Assembly (NCBI GenBank): GCA_947591785.1
Contig: CANQDK010000006.1
Coordinates: 1-64,000, forward strand
Length of the DNA: 64,000 nucleotides
Reading direction: 5' to 3'
Source of the DNA: an uncultured Clostridia bacterium
GTDB taxonomy: Bacteria > Bacillota > Clostridia > Christensenellales > UBA1242
Shown here piece after piece: positions 7,497 to 15,686 of the stretch; the stretch's first letter is position 1; each line of letters opens with the position of its first letter. A model generated the notes under the pieces. The model saw only the letters and a program-made list of their open reading frames with translations, had not been told where the DNA came from and did no database searches. The translations under genes and the position numbers were made by a program.

Positions 7497-8780
7497 TTAT
7501 TTGTTTAGGAGACATTTTTTTATAATTTTGTAGGCTTTTTCATCGTTGGAAATATTTGAATAAAATTTTCTTTCATAAATTGCTAGGAGAACCAACACCA
7601 TTGATGCGGAAATGCTCATTAACACTAAGAAAATTTTGAAAGCAATCAGAGAATGGAAGTTTCCTAATAATATCAAAGCCCCATAAGATATTACACGAGA
7701 TATATCAAACATTATTTCCATAATAACTTGGTGTTCTGTAATACCTCCATAAAGTCCACTTTCTTTTAAATTTGCATTTCTATGAATGTCCAAGATTGTT
7801 CTGTAAATAATATACCCAACAGCATTTGCCAAGTTAAACAAAATCAGAGTATAAATATTTGGAATTATGCTAAAAAGAGCGGTAAACGCTAATTGGAATA
7901 CAGCAATAAATAGAAATAAATTGGTTCTTTTGCCAATATGAGCAAATTTGTTTACTATCATAATAGTAACGATTGCAATAAAGGCGAAAATGCTGGTAAA
8001 CACACCCAAACTTAAGTTGGAGTTGAATTCAATCATAATACAAATATTCACAATGGTTGTTATGATAGTTGTAAAACCATAGACAAAGCAAGTGAGATAT
8101 ATTACTTTCATTTTTGCATAAGTATTTTCATTTTCTTTCAGGTCTTTTAGATACTGCTTTATACTAAAGAAACTATTGTCAGGTTTTTTAGCTCTAATGC
8201 CAAAGGATATGCCAATTTGAATAATGCACAATATAAAAACATAGATTGCAACCTGTGCGAATGTTGAAATTTCAATCAATGCACCAAGAATAAGAGGAAA
8301 CACCACATCGACAACTTTAGCGGTAATATTGCTTAGTAGCATAAAGGACTTGACACTTTTTCTGCTGACCATTTCCTGTTGGATTGTATTGAAAGCGGAG
8401 TAATATACTCCTTGCGAAAAGCCGTTTAAAAAACCTGCAAGAAGAATAAGTTTTGAGAGGTCTTTGCCATAAAAAATTGCAAAAACAACAAAAACTGCTC
8501 TTAATATTACGCCAATTCTATAAATCCAGACGCGATTTGTTTTGTCAACAAAATATGCTACCACAAAATAAGATATCAGCATAGTTGTGTAACTTGCTAT
8601 TTCATAAAGTCCAACATTTAAAATGTAGTTAAATATGTTTTCAGAAAAGCTGTAAATATAAGCGACCAAAAATGTTGAAAGAAAAAGCTTCACAATAGTT
8701 GCAAGTTTGTGGTCGATAAATAAACAAATACTTGAACGTAAATCTTTTTTACTTGTTTGTATATTATATTGATAAGACAT
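7497..8780 (-). CDS. MFS-type transporter
   Basis: A 427-residue integral membrane protein with about twelve hydrophobic helices and a central cytosolic loop (KKPDNSFFSIKQYLKDLKENENTY region), the usual 6+6 plan of major facilitator carriers. The N-terminal 25 residues are polar and cytosolic. GAGG precedes the ATG by five bases. The second helix pair carries FVDKTNRVWIYRIG, in the place of the MFS loop 2-3 signature. Substrate unknown. It is separated from its neighbours by gaps of 78 and 214 bases and is probably monocistronic. Confidence 0.75.
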   Translation of the reverse strand: MSYQYNIQTSKKDLRSSICLFIDHKLATIVKLFLSTFLVAYIYSFSENIFNYILNVGLYEIASYTTMLISYFVVAYFVDKTNRVWIYRIGVILRAVFVVFAIFYGKDLSKLILLAGFLNGFSQGVYYSAFNTIQQEMVSRKSVKSFMLLSNITAKVVDVVFPLILGALIEISTFAQVAIYVFILCIIQIGISFGIRAKKPDNSFFSIKQYLKDLKENENTYAKMKVIYLTCFVYGFTTIITTIVNICIMIEFNSNLSLGVFTSIFAFIAIVTIMIVNKFAHIGKRTNLFLFIAVFQLAFTALFSIIPNIYTLILFNLANAVGYIIYRTILDIHRNANLKESGLYGGITEHQVIMEIMFDISRVISYGALILLGNFHSLIAFKIFLVLMSISASMVLVLLAIYERKFYSNISNDEKAYKIIKKCLLNK

Positions 8781-8963
8781 TATAACCTCAAAGAAAATTA
8801 TAAATACAAATAAAATAAAGTCAAATAAAATTCATAATTTTAATTTTTTTCTTTATTTTAAATCATGATGATAGTTTTATGGTAGTAAAAATTTCAATAT
8901 ATACTTTTCAATTTTATAATTAACAAAATCAAGGCACAAAAAAAGTGAGGAGCATAGAGTGAT

Positions 8964-8993
8964 AAAAAAAGAGCCGATTTTGGCTCTTTTTTT
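8964..8993 (-). terminator. Intrinsic terminator of the nuclease operon
   Basis: AAAAAAAGAGCC pairs with GGCTCTTTTTTT across an eight-base loop. On the minus strand it directly follows the stop of the gene at 8995, ending the two-gene operon. Confidence 0.85.
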
Positions 8994-8994
8994 A

Positions 8995-9825
8995 TCATTC
9001 GCTTATTGTGAAATCTTGTTTAAGCTCAAAAACTTTGATATTGAATTTTTTCAGAAGATTCTTTGCCCAAGCTTGGTCTTTTTGTTCCCAAGATTTTGAT
9101 GTTTTGTCAATTAGAATAGCTTTTTTGACATTTTTCCAAGACTTAATTTTATATTTAGTCAAAAAGTTGTCGTTGAGTTTTTCATAATAGGTTTCAATTT
9201 CCAAAACGCAACGTAAAATGCTCTCGTTGCTTCCAAAAGTTTTAACTTCGGTTATGTAAAAATTTTCACCCTTTCGAACAAAAAGGTCAATATTATCTTT
9301 CTGTCCGTTTGTTGTTGGAATTTGGTAGTCAATTATTTCTATTTCACCTTTGTTTTGTTTTGAATTATAGCACAAACATTGAACAAGTCGTGTTTCACTT
9401 GTGGAAGAAGAGTCTTCTTTGCCGTGTTTACAGTAGTTTTTAAATTTTTCCAGCAAAGTTTTGCCAATAAAATCTTTGTCTTTTGGAAGATGTTTTATAG
9501 TTGTTTCTCGTGAACCTGAATTATATGTTGCAACAGGCAAATCTTTGATTTTTTCTGAATTAACCTTTTTTACACCCAAATTTTCTCTTTTGCATACATT
9601 TTCTGTGATTACATCGAGAAAAATTCGGTTTGTGTCAGAAGTTGTGTATGTATGATTGTTAAAACGACCTGTTGAGTTTGTATCTTTAACCCATTGGTCT
9701 TTACACACAACGCAATCCCGATATAGTGTTTCTGGTTCTTTTTCAAGAATATTATTCACTCTTTTTTCCAATTCTTTTTCTGTCAAAACAATTCCGCCAG
9801 TGATATCTTCAAAAACTTTTTTCAT
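8995..9825 (-). CDS. PD-(D/E)XK nuclease-like protein
   Basis: A 276-residue protein. Residues about 175-200 read NIDLFVRKGENFYITEVKT, which fits the PD-(D/E)XK core: Asp180 on one strand, then Glu193-Val-Lys195 on the next. A helix with a Glu (SETRLVQCL, near 144) precedes it, as in restriction-like folds. The N-terminal half is unfamiliar and includes a RDCVVCKDQW Cys pair. The ATG has AGGAG seven bases upstream. It lies 71 bases downstream of the RNase J-like gene in the same operon and ends in a strong terminator. A role in defence or nucleic-acid processing is inferred from the pairing only. Confidence 0.6.
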   Translation of the reverse strand: MKKVFEDITGGIVLTEKELEKRVNNILEKEPETLYRDCVVCKDQWVKDTNSTGRFNNHTYTTSDTNRIFLDVITENVCKRENLGVKKVNSEKIKDLPVATYNSGSRETTIKHLPKDKDFIGKTLLEKFKNYCKHGKEDSSSTSETRLVQCLCYNSKQNKGEIEIIDYQIPTTNGQKDNIDLFVRKGENFYITEVKTFGSNESILRCVLEIETYYEKLNDNFLTKYKIKSWKNVKKAILIDKTSKSWEQKDQAWAKNLLKKFNIKVFELKQDFTISE

Positions 9826-9896
9826 ATTTTTTCTCCTTTTTCAAATTATATAAACTTTTAAGTCATTAATCAAACGATTTTCTTATTTCTTTTTAA

Positions 9897-10685
9897 TTAA
9901 GATTTTTTATCACTTTCTTCAATATAATGCACATATTCAATGTGGTTTGGATTAACTTTTTTGATAAGTCTGTCAATTGTTTGTTTCTCGGCATGACCGC
10001 TTGTGTGCAAATTAAAAATTTCGACACCTAAATTTTGCATTTCTTTCAAAAAATTTTTCACATCTTCATTCTCTTTATATCCTTTCCAAAGCGAATAAAT
10101 AAGCACTGAATTTTCAAAAATAGATGTGTTGAAACGGATTTTTTTGTCATCATCAATGCGTTTTAAATAGTTTAACATTGATGACCGAACAAGCATAGTG
10201 AAATTTGATAAATCAACTCCACGACCATTTTTGGGGCTTCCAATTTCACAATAACCTAGGCATTTTTGATATTTTCTCAAGTTCCAAGCGGATTCGCATT
10301 TTTTCACAAAATTTCTATCATTTTTTGGCAGAATCCAAAAGGAATAAACATCTTTGAAAGTTTTTATATTTGGAATATTAGGCAAATTTTCTGTTATCCC
10401 TGCAACATAAGTGTCAATCAAGAACACTTTTTTATTTTTTTTGCTTGCCTTATAGAATGAAACAAGCCTGTCAATGTTAGTTCCTGCTTGAAAGACAAAA
10501 ACATGTTTATATTTTGCCATAATTTCTGTGGCTTGCTCTTCAATTTGTTTTTCAGAAACGTTTTCCTTATTTGAAAACAAATTTGTTGCTTCACATATCA
10601 AGAAATCTATTTTATTTGGCAAATTTTTAAGCGTTTCAGAGAAAGATTTTCTTCCATTTGCACGAAAATCGCCAGTGTATAGCAT
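9897..10685 (-). CDS. RNase J-like metallo-beta-lactamase protein, C-terminal part
   Basis: This 262-residue frame continues the gene at 10607-11692 after a frameshift. It opens MLYTGDFRANGRK, metallo-beta-lactamase motif 4, which should follow directly on the end of the upstream frame. Next come a beta-CASP-like region (ICEATNLF, FVFQAGTNIDR) and the late motif LHTSGHAEKQTID, as in RNase J and CPSF73-like nucleases. The internal ATG overlaps the A8 tract and has no good ribosome binding site, so separate initiation is doubtful. A -1 shift on the A8 run would restore one polypeptide of about 600 residues. Confidence 0.75.
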   Translation of the reverse strand: MLYTGDFRANGRKSFSETLKNLPNKIDFLICEATNLFSNKENVSEKQIEEQATEIMAKYKHVFVFQAGTNIDRLVSFYKASKKNKKVFLIDTYVAGITENLPNIPNIKTFKDVYSFWILPKNDRNFVKKCESAWNLRKYQKCLGYCEIGSPKNGRGVDLSNFTMLVRSSMLNYLKRIDDDKKIRFNTSIFENSVLIYSLWKGYKENEDVKNFLKEMQNLGVEIFNLHTSGHAEKQTIDRLIKKVNPNHIEYVHYIEESDKKS

Positions 10686-11692
10686 TTTTTTTCGCCAGCC
10701 GTTATCAAAAACATATAACTGTCATACGCAGAGTGGTCAACCAAAATTGGCTTGATTTTTATTTCATATTTTCCTTTTTTTATGGAAAATTCTGCGTTTG
10801 GCTTAAAGCAATTTATATTTTCAAGTTCTTGTCCATTTTTATATTTTGCTTGTGAATTCAGCACATCATAACAACCTTTGCCCATATAAATTGGACTTTT
10901 GACTTTATCAATCAGTCCAGCATGGTCAAGATGATAATGGCTTATCAAAATGCCATCATAGCCATTGGAAATGATTTGTTTTTCAATTTCACTTTCTTTT
11001 GACAAGTCTTCATCTAACTCCTTTCCGCAGTCCAACAACACATTTATTGTGCCATAGTTTATTTCAATCAAGTTTCCAATTGTGCCTCTGCCTCGCAAAA
11101 TATTATAAGACAGGTCATTTGTGTAATGTTTCAAAAGTTCCAATGTGCCATCTTTATTCAAACCAAAAACTGCTGTTTCGTGATTTCTTAAAATTGAAGA
11201 GATAAGAAAATTTTCATTGTTTGGCAATTTGTTTGATAGGAAATCTTCATATTGTTTCCATCTTTCACTATCTTTTTCAAGCACGATGGCAGGGTACAGT
11301 TTGTTTTCACCTAAACTATATTTAAAATTTTCTTCACTTAAAAGTTTAAAATAATTAAAGTCTTCGCCAAAAGTCTTTGACGAACATTCATTTATATATC
11401 TATCCAATTCAACATCATCATGAAATTCTTTCGCATCTTTAAAAAAATCGTCACCATATTTGAACTTATAAAACATTGGATGGACTTCACCCACACAAAA
11501 GCTCAAAAAATCCTTTATTTTGCTGTCAAGTTGAGATTTTTCAAAGACAAAAAAGTTTTTTGTTCCTTTTCTTTTAAGCAGGATTATGTCATTGCTTTCT
11601 CCTTTTGTCTTAAATGGTAAAGTTTGTTTATCAACAACTTCAAATTCCGCTCCTTTTAAATTTTTTAAATTAATTTTTTTTGTTTTTTGCAT
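10607..11692 (-). CDS. RNase J-like metallo-beta-lactamase protein, N-terminal part (frameshifted)
   Basis: 361 residues. The start at 11692 has a perfect AGGAGG seven bases upstream; an earlier in-frame start lies at the -10 box. Residues 1-200 form an unrecognised domain. From about 205 the metallo-beta-lactamase fold begins: LLDCGKE, then SHYHLDHAG (HxHxDH zinc motif, near 250), then VDHSAYDSYMF. After ITAGEKK the frame is lost at a run of eight A (10692-10685), and about 25 out-of-frame residues follow. The next frame carries the rest of the enzyme. Likely a metal-dependent ribonuclease or DNase; it heads an operon with a PD-(D/E)XK protein. Confidence 0.75.
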   Translation of the reverse strand: MQKTKKINLKNLKGAEFEVVDKQTLPFKTKGESNDIILLKRKGTKNFFVFEKSQLDSKIKDFLSFCVGEVHPMFYKFKYGDDFFKDAKEFHDDVELDRYINECSSKTFGEDFNYFKLLSEENFKYSLGENKLYPAIVLEKDSERWKQYEDFLSNKLPNNENFLISSILRNHETAVFGLNKDGTLELLKHYTNDLSYNILRGRGTIGNLIEINYGTINVLLDCGKELDEDLSKESEIEKQIISNGYDGILISHYHLDHAGLIDKVKSPIYMGKGCYDVLNSQAKYKNGQELENINCFKPNAEFSIKKGKYEIKIKPILVDHSAYDSYMFLITAGEKKCYTLAIFVQMEENLSLKRLKICQIK

Positions 11693-11716
11693 AATATGCC
11701 TCCTTAAACTATTTTC

Positions 11717-11722
11717 ATTATA
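11717..11722 (-). promoter_or_regulatory. Extended -10 of the MBL-nuclease operon
   Basis: TATAAT on the minus strand with TGC directly before it, 25 bases upstream of the start at 11692. No clear -35 is visible at the right distance. The upstream gap to the divergent promoter at 11837 holds nothing else I recognise. Confidence 0.5.
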
Positions 11723-11836
11723 GCACAAAAAAATTTTTAATGTAGAGCCCAGAATGCTTTTTGAAAAATTATCAAATTATATCTTGGGCTAACAAAATAA
11801 TATAAGAATATTTTTAAAAAATGTATCAAATAAGGA

Positions 11837-11865
11837 TTGTTTTTTATTAAAAAATATGTTATCCT
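11837..11865 (+). promoter_or_regulatory. Promoter of the transglutaminase-like gene
   Basis: TTGTTT (11837-11842), 17-base spacer, TATCCT (11860-11865). It places the transcript start near 11872, so the in-frame ATG at 11856 cannot be used and the ATG at 11883 is the start. Confidence 0.65.
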
Positions 11866-11882
11866 ATTTTTATAGGGGTAAT

Positions 11883-13598
11883 ATGGTGGTTACTATTGAT
11901 CAAATTCAACAAGTTTTTGTTGATGAGTTAAAAAAAATTGCTGCAAGAGAAAATCAAAAAAAAATGAATCCTAAATCTGATGATATAATTGCATCTCTTG
12001 TCCCTCCAAAAGATATTGATGTGGATTATGATTATCTAAAAGAAATGGTTACAAATTTGTTTAACTCCAATATCTTTATTTATCCCAAAAATCAAAAGGA
12101 ACTAGAAGAGTGTGTGCAATCTTTGGTCTTAAATTTAATTTATGATCCTTACTTTTATGACAACAAAATTAGCATACGCAGAGGCAGATTCTCTAAATCT
12201 CCACTTGTAACCCTTAATCAATCTTTGATTGAAGGTAAAAATGAACCTTTGCTAACTTATACTGTTAAATTTAATTTGCAAGACTTTGTTTTCAACAAAA
12301 TATCCTCTGAACAAATTGCAAAAAGTGGTTCTTATGAAATAACAGACAATATCTCAGCCAGCCTTTACAATGTGAAAAAATGGTTGCAAGGAAAATCTAA
12401 TGTGTTTATCACAATCCCTTTTGCAAGGTGCGATTTAAACAATATTAAAAACGATATGAATCAAATCCTGTTTGCATTAAAAACTGATGTGGCGGGAGAA
12501 TATAAGTTGGGTGATGTGACTGTTTCTTTCGGACAAGAAAAATCCGAAGATTGGAATACGCGTTATTTACACACAGAACACACTTTGAGACATATGAAAG
12601 ATTTAGATGAGATTGTTAGGAAATTTGGCGGCAACCTTTACTTCTCTGAAATAGGCCAAAATTCAAAAACTAAATGGACTACAAATCAACTTATTGCCGC
12701 TAACAACCAAATTGATGAATTGGCAAATACAATCAAAGAAAATAAACTTTCACCTTTTGAAGCTGTCCTTTTTGTTTGTGCTTGGAGTTCAATCCATTTA
12801 ACCTACAACAATGGCTGCAATGACGATGAATTAAACAACACAATCGTCTCTGCTGCTGTTACAAAAAAATTAAGGTGTGTTGGTTTTGCTGAATTCGTTA
12901 ATGCGGTTTTAGGCTCTGTCAATTTTAATTATTTGGATTTAAAAGAATATCCTGATGCAGGAATTTTAGATACCCTTAAAATCTGTTGCACAACCGCTAA
13001 AAATGAAAAGGGATTTTGTGTCCCAAACCACTGCGAAAGCCAAATTTATATTGAGGATAAAAAATATGATATAATGGGTGACTATTTTTGTGACGTGAAT
13101 TTAGCAAACATTTTTAATTCACATTTGAAACAACTAGAAAACCAAATGGCTGTTGTTGGATTGCCAAGTGTTCTTCCTTTCAATCCTTTATTTTTAAGAA
13201 ACTTAACTGAATTTAAAACTTTGCTTCCTGATTATAAAATTTTTCCATATAATGAAAATGAGACTTATAATGTTCAGTATCAACTACTTAATGGGAAAGA
13301 ACAATTTATCAAAAGTATTGATGGCATTGAGTATAGTGAGTATTTGAAAAAATCCGATGAAATTATGGACTACGTGAAGAATACACAAGGAAAACCTATT
13401 TCTGCACAAAAATTTTGTGATGCCTATAAAAGAATTCTCCCTATTTTGTATCCAGAATTGAAGAAAGAAGATATATCAATAATGGAAAGGGTTATTTCAC
13501 AATTTAATAAATTAATAGATTCTGTTTTCTTTAATGAATCTTCCGAAAAGAACTCTAGTTTAAAAACATCAACAAAGAAAGATAAAACAAAAGCTTAA
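11883..13598 (+). CDS. Transglutaminase-like protein, unknown role
   Basis: A 571-residue cytoplasmic protein without signal peptide or membrane helix. The order of a transglutaminase/cysteine-protease fold can be seen: a helix beginning RCVGFAEFVNAVL (Cys near residue 331), a strand NHCESQIYIEDKKYD with His near 382, and an Asp 13-14 residues later (DIMGDYF). Spacing and context match transglutaminase-like cores, but overall similarity is weak, so this is inference. The N-terminal 300 residues are unfamiliar. AGGGGTAAT precedes the ATG on a very short leader. It is monocistronic, flanked by its own promoter and terminator, and divergent from the nuclease operon. Confidence 0.6.
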   Translation: MVVTIDQIQQVFVDELKKIAARENQKKMNPKSDDIIASLVPPKDIDVDYDYLKEMVTNLFNSNIFIYPKNQKELEECVQSLVLNLIYDPYFYDNKISIRRGRFSKSPLVTLNQSLIEGKNEPLLTYTVKFNLQDFVFNKISSEQIAKSGSYEITDNISASLYNVKKWLQGKSNVFITIPFARCDLNNIKNDMNQILFALKTDVAGEYKLGDVTVSFGQEKSEDWNTRYLHTEHTLRHMKDLDEIVRKFGGNLYFSEIGQNSKTKWTTNQLIAANNQIDELANTIKENKLSPFEAVLFVCAWSSIHLTYNNGCNDDELNNTIVSAAVTKKLRCVGFAEFVNAVLGSVNFNYLDLKEYPDAGILDTLKICCTTAKNEKGFCVPNHCESQIYIEDKKYDIMGDYFCDVNLANIFNSHLKQLENQMAVVGLPSVLPFNPLFLRNLTEFKTLLPDYKIFPYNENETYNVQYQLLNGKEQFIKSIDGIEYSEYLKKSDEIMDYVKNTQGKPISAQKFCDAYKRILPILYPELKKEDISIMERVISQFNKLIDSVFFNESSEKNSSLKTSTKKDKTKA

Positions 13599-13627
13599 TC
13601 CATAGAACCAACTATGGATTTCTTTTT
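13597..13627 (+). terminator. Intrinsic terminator
   Basis: AATCCATAG pairs with CTATGGATT over six bases, then TCTTTTTC. It begins at the stop codon of the gene before it. Confidence 0.85.
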
Positions 13628-13711
13628 CAAAATTAAAAACTTTTTATTTGGTTTTTAATTTTTTGTCAAAAATATATTGATTTCTTCCAAGTATCTAATG
13701 TAAATATAAAG

Positions 13712-13767
13712 CGAACAGATAAGTAATGTTTGGGAATCTACCATGTTAAGACTTGTCTGTTTTTTTA
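13712..13767 (+). ncRNA. Candidate small RNA or orphan attenuator
   Basis: A promoter-like TTGATT (13677-13682) and TAAATA (13701-13706) with an 18-base spacer point to a start near 13712. Only about 55 bases follow before a terminator: AACAGATAAGT (13714-13724) pairs with ACTTGTCTGTT (13751-13761), allowing one G-U, and runs into T7. The loop holds TGTTTGGGAATCTACC. No gene follows directly; the next gene has its own promoter at 13920. So the unit looks like a short stable RNA. The rest of this 375-base gap is AT-rich with no reading frame I believe. Confidence 0.4.
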
Positions 13768-13919
13768 CAAGGATTTTGATTTTGTAGTCCTATTCTGTGA
13801 CTTAACAATTTACTTTTTGTTATTTTTACATAATTTGTCGTTTTTTTTGTATTTCTCATTTTTAAATTATCATTTGTTTCAAAAAAACATTGCAGACGGT
13901 GTGAATTGCTGTAAAAAAG

Positions 13920-13948
13920 TTGTTATTTCTTTGGAAATCATTTATAAT
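13920..13948 (+). promoter_or_regulatory. Promoter of the lipoprotein gene
   Basis: TTGTTA (13920-13925), exactly 17 bases, TATAAT (13943-13948). The start codon follows 25 bases later, which excludes the upstream in-frame start at 13920. Confidence 0.75.
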
Positions 13949-13973
13949 AACTTTTAATAAAGGAGAGTTTGAA

Positions 13974-15599
13974 ATGAGAAAATTTTTCACATTGATTGCG
14001 GTTTTAATGCTTGTGCTGACAAGTGGCGGACTTCTTTTGACGGCTTGTGGCAAAGAAAAACAGGTTGCAATTACCATTGAAGGCGGTTTGCCAGATGGTG
14101 TTGCTTCGATTTCCACAGATGCAAGTTATGAAAGTTCACCTATTGCAACAAAAACCTATCGAAAGATATATTTCACCATGGATGAAGGGTGTAAGGGTTG
14201 GGGAAGCCTGAGCCTGACTGTCAAGGGAATAAAATCTGATGAAACAAAAGAAAACATTTTAGAAAATGGCACAAAGGATGAGGGTGACATCAAGAAAGAA
14301 GACGATTCTCGTTTTTCTTACGAACTTCCAGCAAGTGCCATTGACACCTATGAAAAAATTGAATTGAGTTTTTCAGGCAAGGCTGAATTTGAAATGGTGA
14401 CGGTTAAGTTGACTTTGCAAGATTCTTACACAACACTTTCAACAGAAAATCTTCGTTTCAATGTGAAGAGCAATGGAGAACTTGTGGAGGTTGCAAAAGA
14501 GCCTGCCACAGACGAAGAACCTGAAACGACAACTGAGTTGACTTTTGAACAACTCAAAACATTGTTCGGTGAAGATGGGTTTGAAACTCCAAAAAACAAA
14601 GACTTTGAAATTGTTGCATGGGCAACAGACACTGCAAACTCTCTCAAAGCAATTGAAATGAATGGCCAATCTTCAACAAGCCAGCATTCTTATCGCTATG
14701 AAAATGAAGTTGTCAAAACAACATTGTTGATTGACAAAATTTCTGAAAATATCACGGTTGAACTGCCTGATGCTTCAAAAGAGTGGTTTGACAGCAACAG
14801 CCAAATTTCATTGTCACTTTGTGAAAACTCTGAAACATCTGATTATCTTTTTGGCAACGCAAGTGACAACACTGTTTCAAACAAAGTTTTTGCAGGCCAA
14901 CAAGAAATCACATCGTTCAGTGACTTAAAAGCTCACTGTGACGAAGAATTGACAATCAAATTTGAAAGCACAAAAGAATATTCTATTTTGAATTATTTGG
15001 CTGAAGAAAGTGCAAATTTCCAATTTCTCAATCAAAAGGATTTGAAATTGACAAAAGAAGAAAGTGAAACTGACGGAAATGCTGTTTATTCTGTTGGAAA
15101 CATCACAAATCCATTCAAAACAGGCGATGACTTTGTGTTTTTAATAACACCAGTGTTCAGCGAAATTGCAAATCTTGATGGGCTGATGATTGCTCCAAGC
15201 GTGAATTCTGTCGACTACAATGGAAGCTCAATTTCACTGTATGATAGAGATGGTTCAAACAATATTATTGTCAATGACGAAAATATTAACAAAATGTATG
15301 TTTTGAAAGACGGCTCTTTTGATTATTCTTATGTCGTTGATGACGAAGAAAGGTTTAATATTGATGATGTCAAGTCAAAGGTTTTGACAGTCACCTATGC
15401 CAAAGGCAAAACAATCACAATAACTTTTCAAGAAGACTTGAATGTGGAAGAATCAAACACAGAAACGGAAGGAACTGTCACACTTTCATCAACATACGGA
15501 AATGTTTCTTGGCTTGGTAAAGATGCTTGGACAATTTCTTTGCATTTTGATAAAATCTCAATTTGTGACTTGGAGATAATAAATATAGAATTAAAGTGA
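13974..15599 (+). CDS. Secreted lipoprotein, unknown function
   Basis: A 541-residue exported lipoprotein. The N-terminus is a classic signal: MRKFF, a hydrophobic core, then the lipobox LTAC with the modified Cys at residue 25. AAAGGAG lies eight bases upstream of the ATG. The mature protein is Glu/Thr/Ser-rich, strand-rich and acidic, with short beta-sandwich-like segments, but I recognise no named domain. It is the nearest upstream gene of the MenD-like enzyme (87-base gap), with no terminator between them, so they may share a transcript. Cell-surface location is well supported; the role is not. Confidence 0.8.
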   Translation: MRKFFTLIAVLMLVLTSGGLLLTACGKEKQVAITIEGGLPDGVASISTDASYESSPIATKTYRKIYFTMDEGCKGWGSLSLTVKGIKSDETKENILENGTKDEGDIKKEDDSRFSYELPASAIDTYEKIELSFSGKAEFEMVTVKLTLQDSYTTLSTENLRFNVKSNGELVEVAKEPATDEEPETTTELTFEQLKTLFGEDGFETPKNKDFEIVAWATDTANSLKAIEMNGQSSTSQHSYRYENEVVKTTLLIDKISENITVELPDASKEWFDSNSQISLSLCENSETSDYLFGNASDNTVSNKVFAGQQEITSFSDLKAHCDEELTIKFESTKEYSILNYLAEESANFQFLNQKDLKLTKEESETDGNAVYSVGNITNPFKTGDDFVFLITPVFSEIANLDGLMIAPSVNSVDYNGSSISLYDRDGSNNIIVNDENINKMYVLKDGSFDYSYVVDDEERFNIDDVKSKVLTVTYAKGKTITITFQEDLNVEESNTETEGTVTLSSTYGNVSWLGKDAWTISLHFDKISICDLEIINIELK

Positions 15600-15686
15600 A
15601 ATCAAAATCAATTTCAAGAAAAAAATAAAATGAGAATGATTTAATGTTTTCCTGAAGAAGCCATGCAAAAATAATAGGAGAAAGAA

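Noticed and set aside
13700..13770. Resemblance of GTTTGGGAATCTACC to a purine riboswitch loop
   Set aside because: The TATAAT/J1-2 side and the P3 arm of the aptamer are absent, and the stem around it is a simple terminator.
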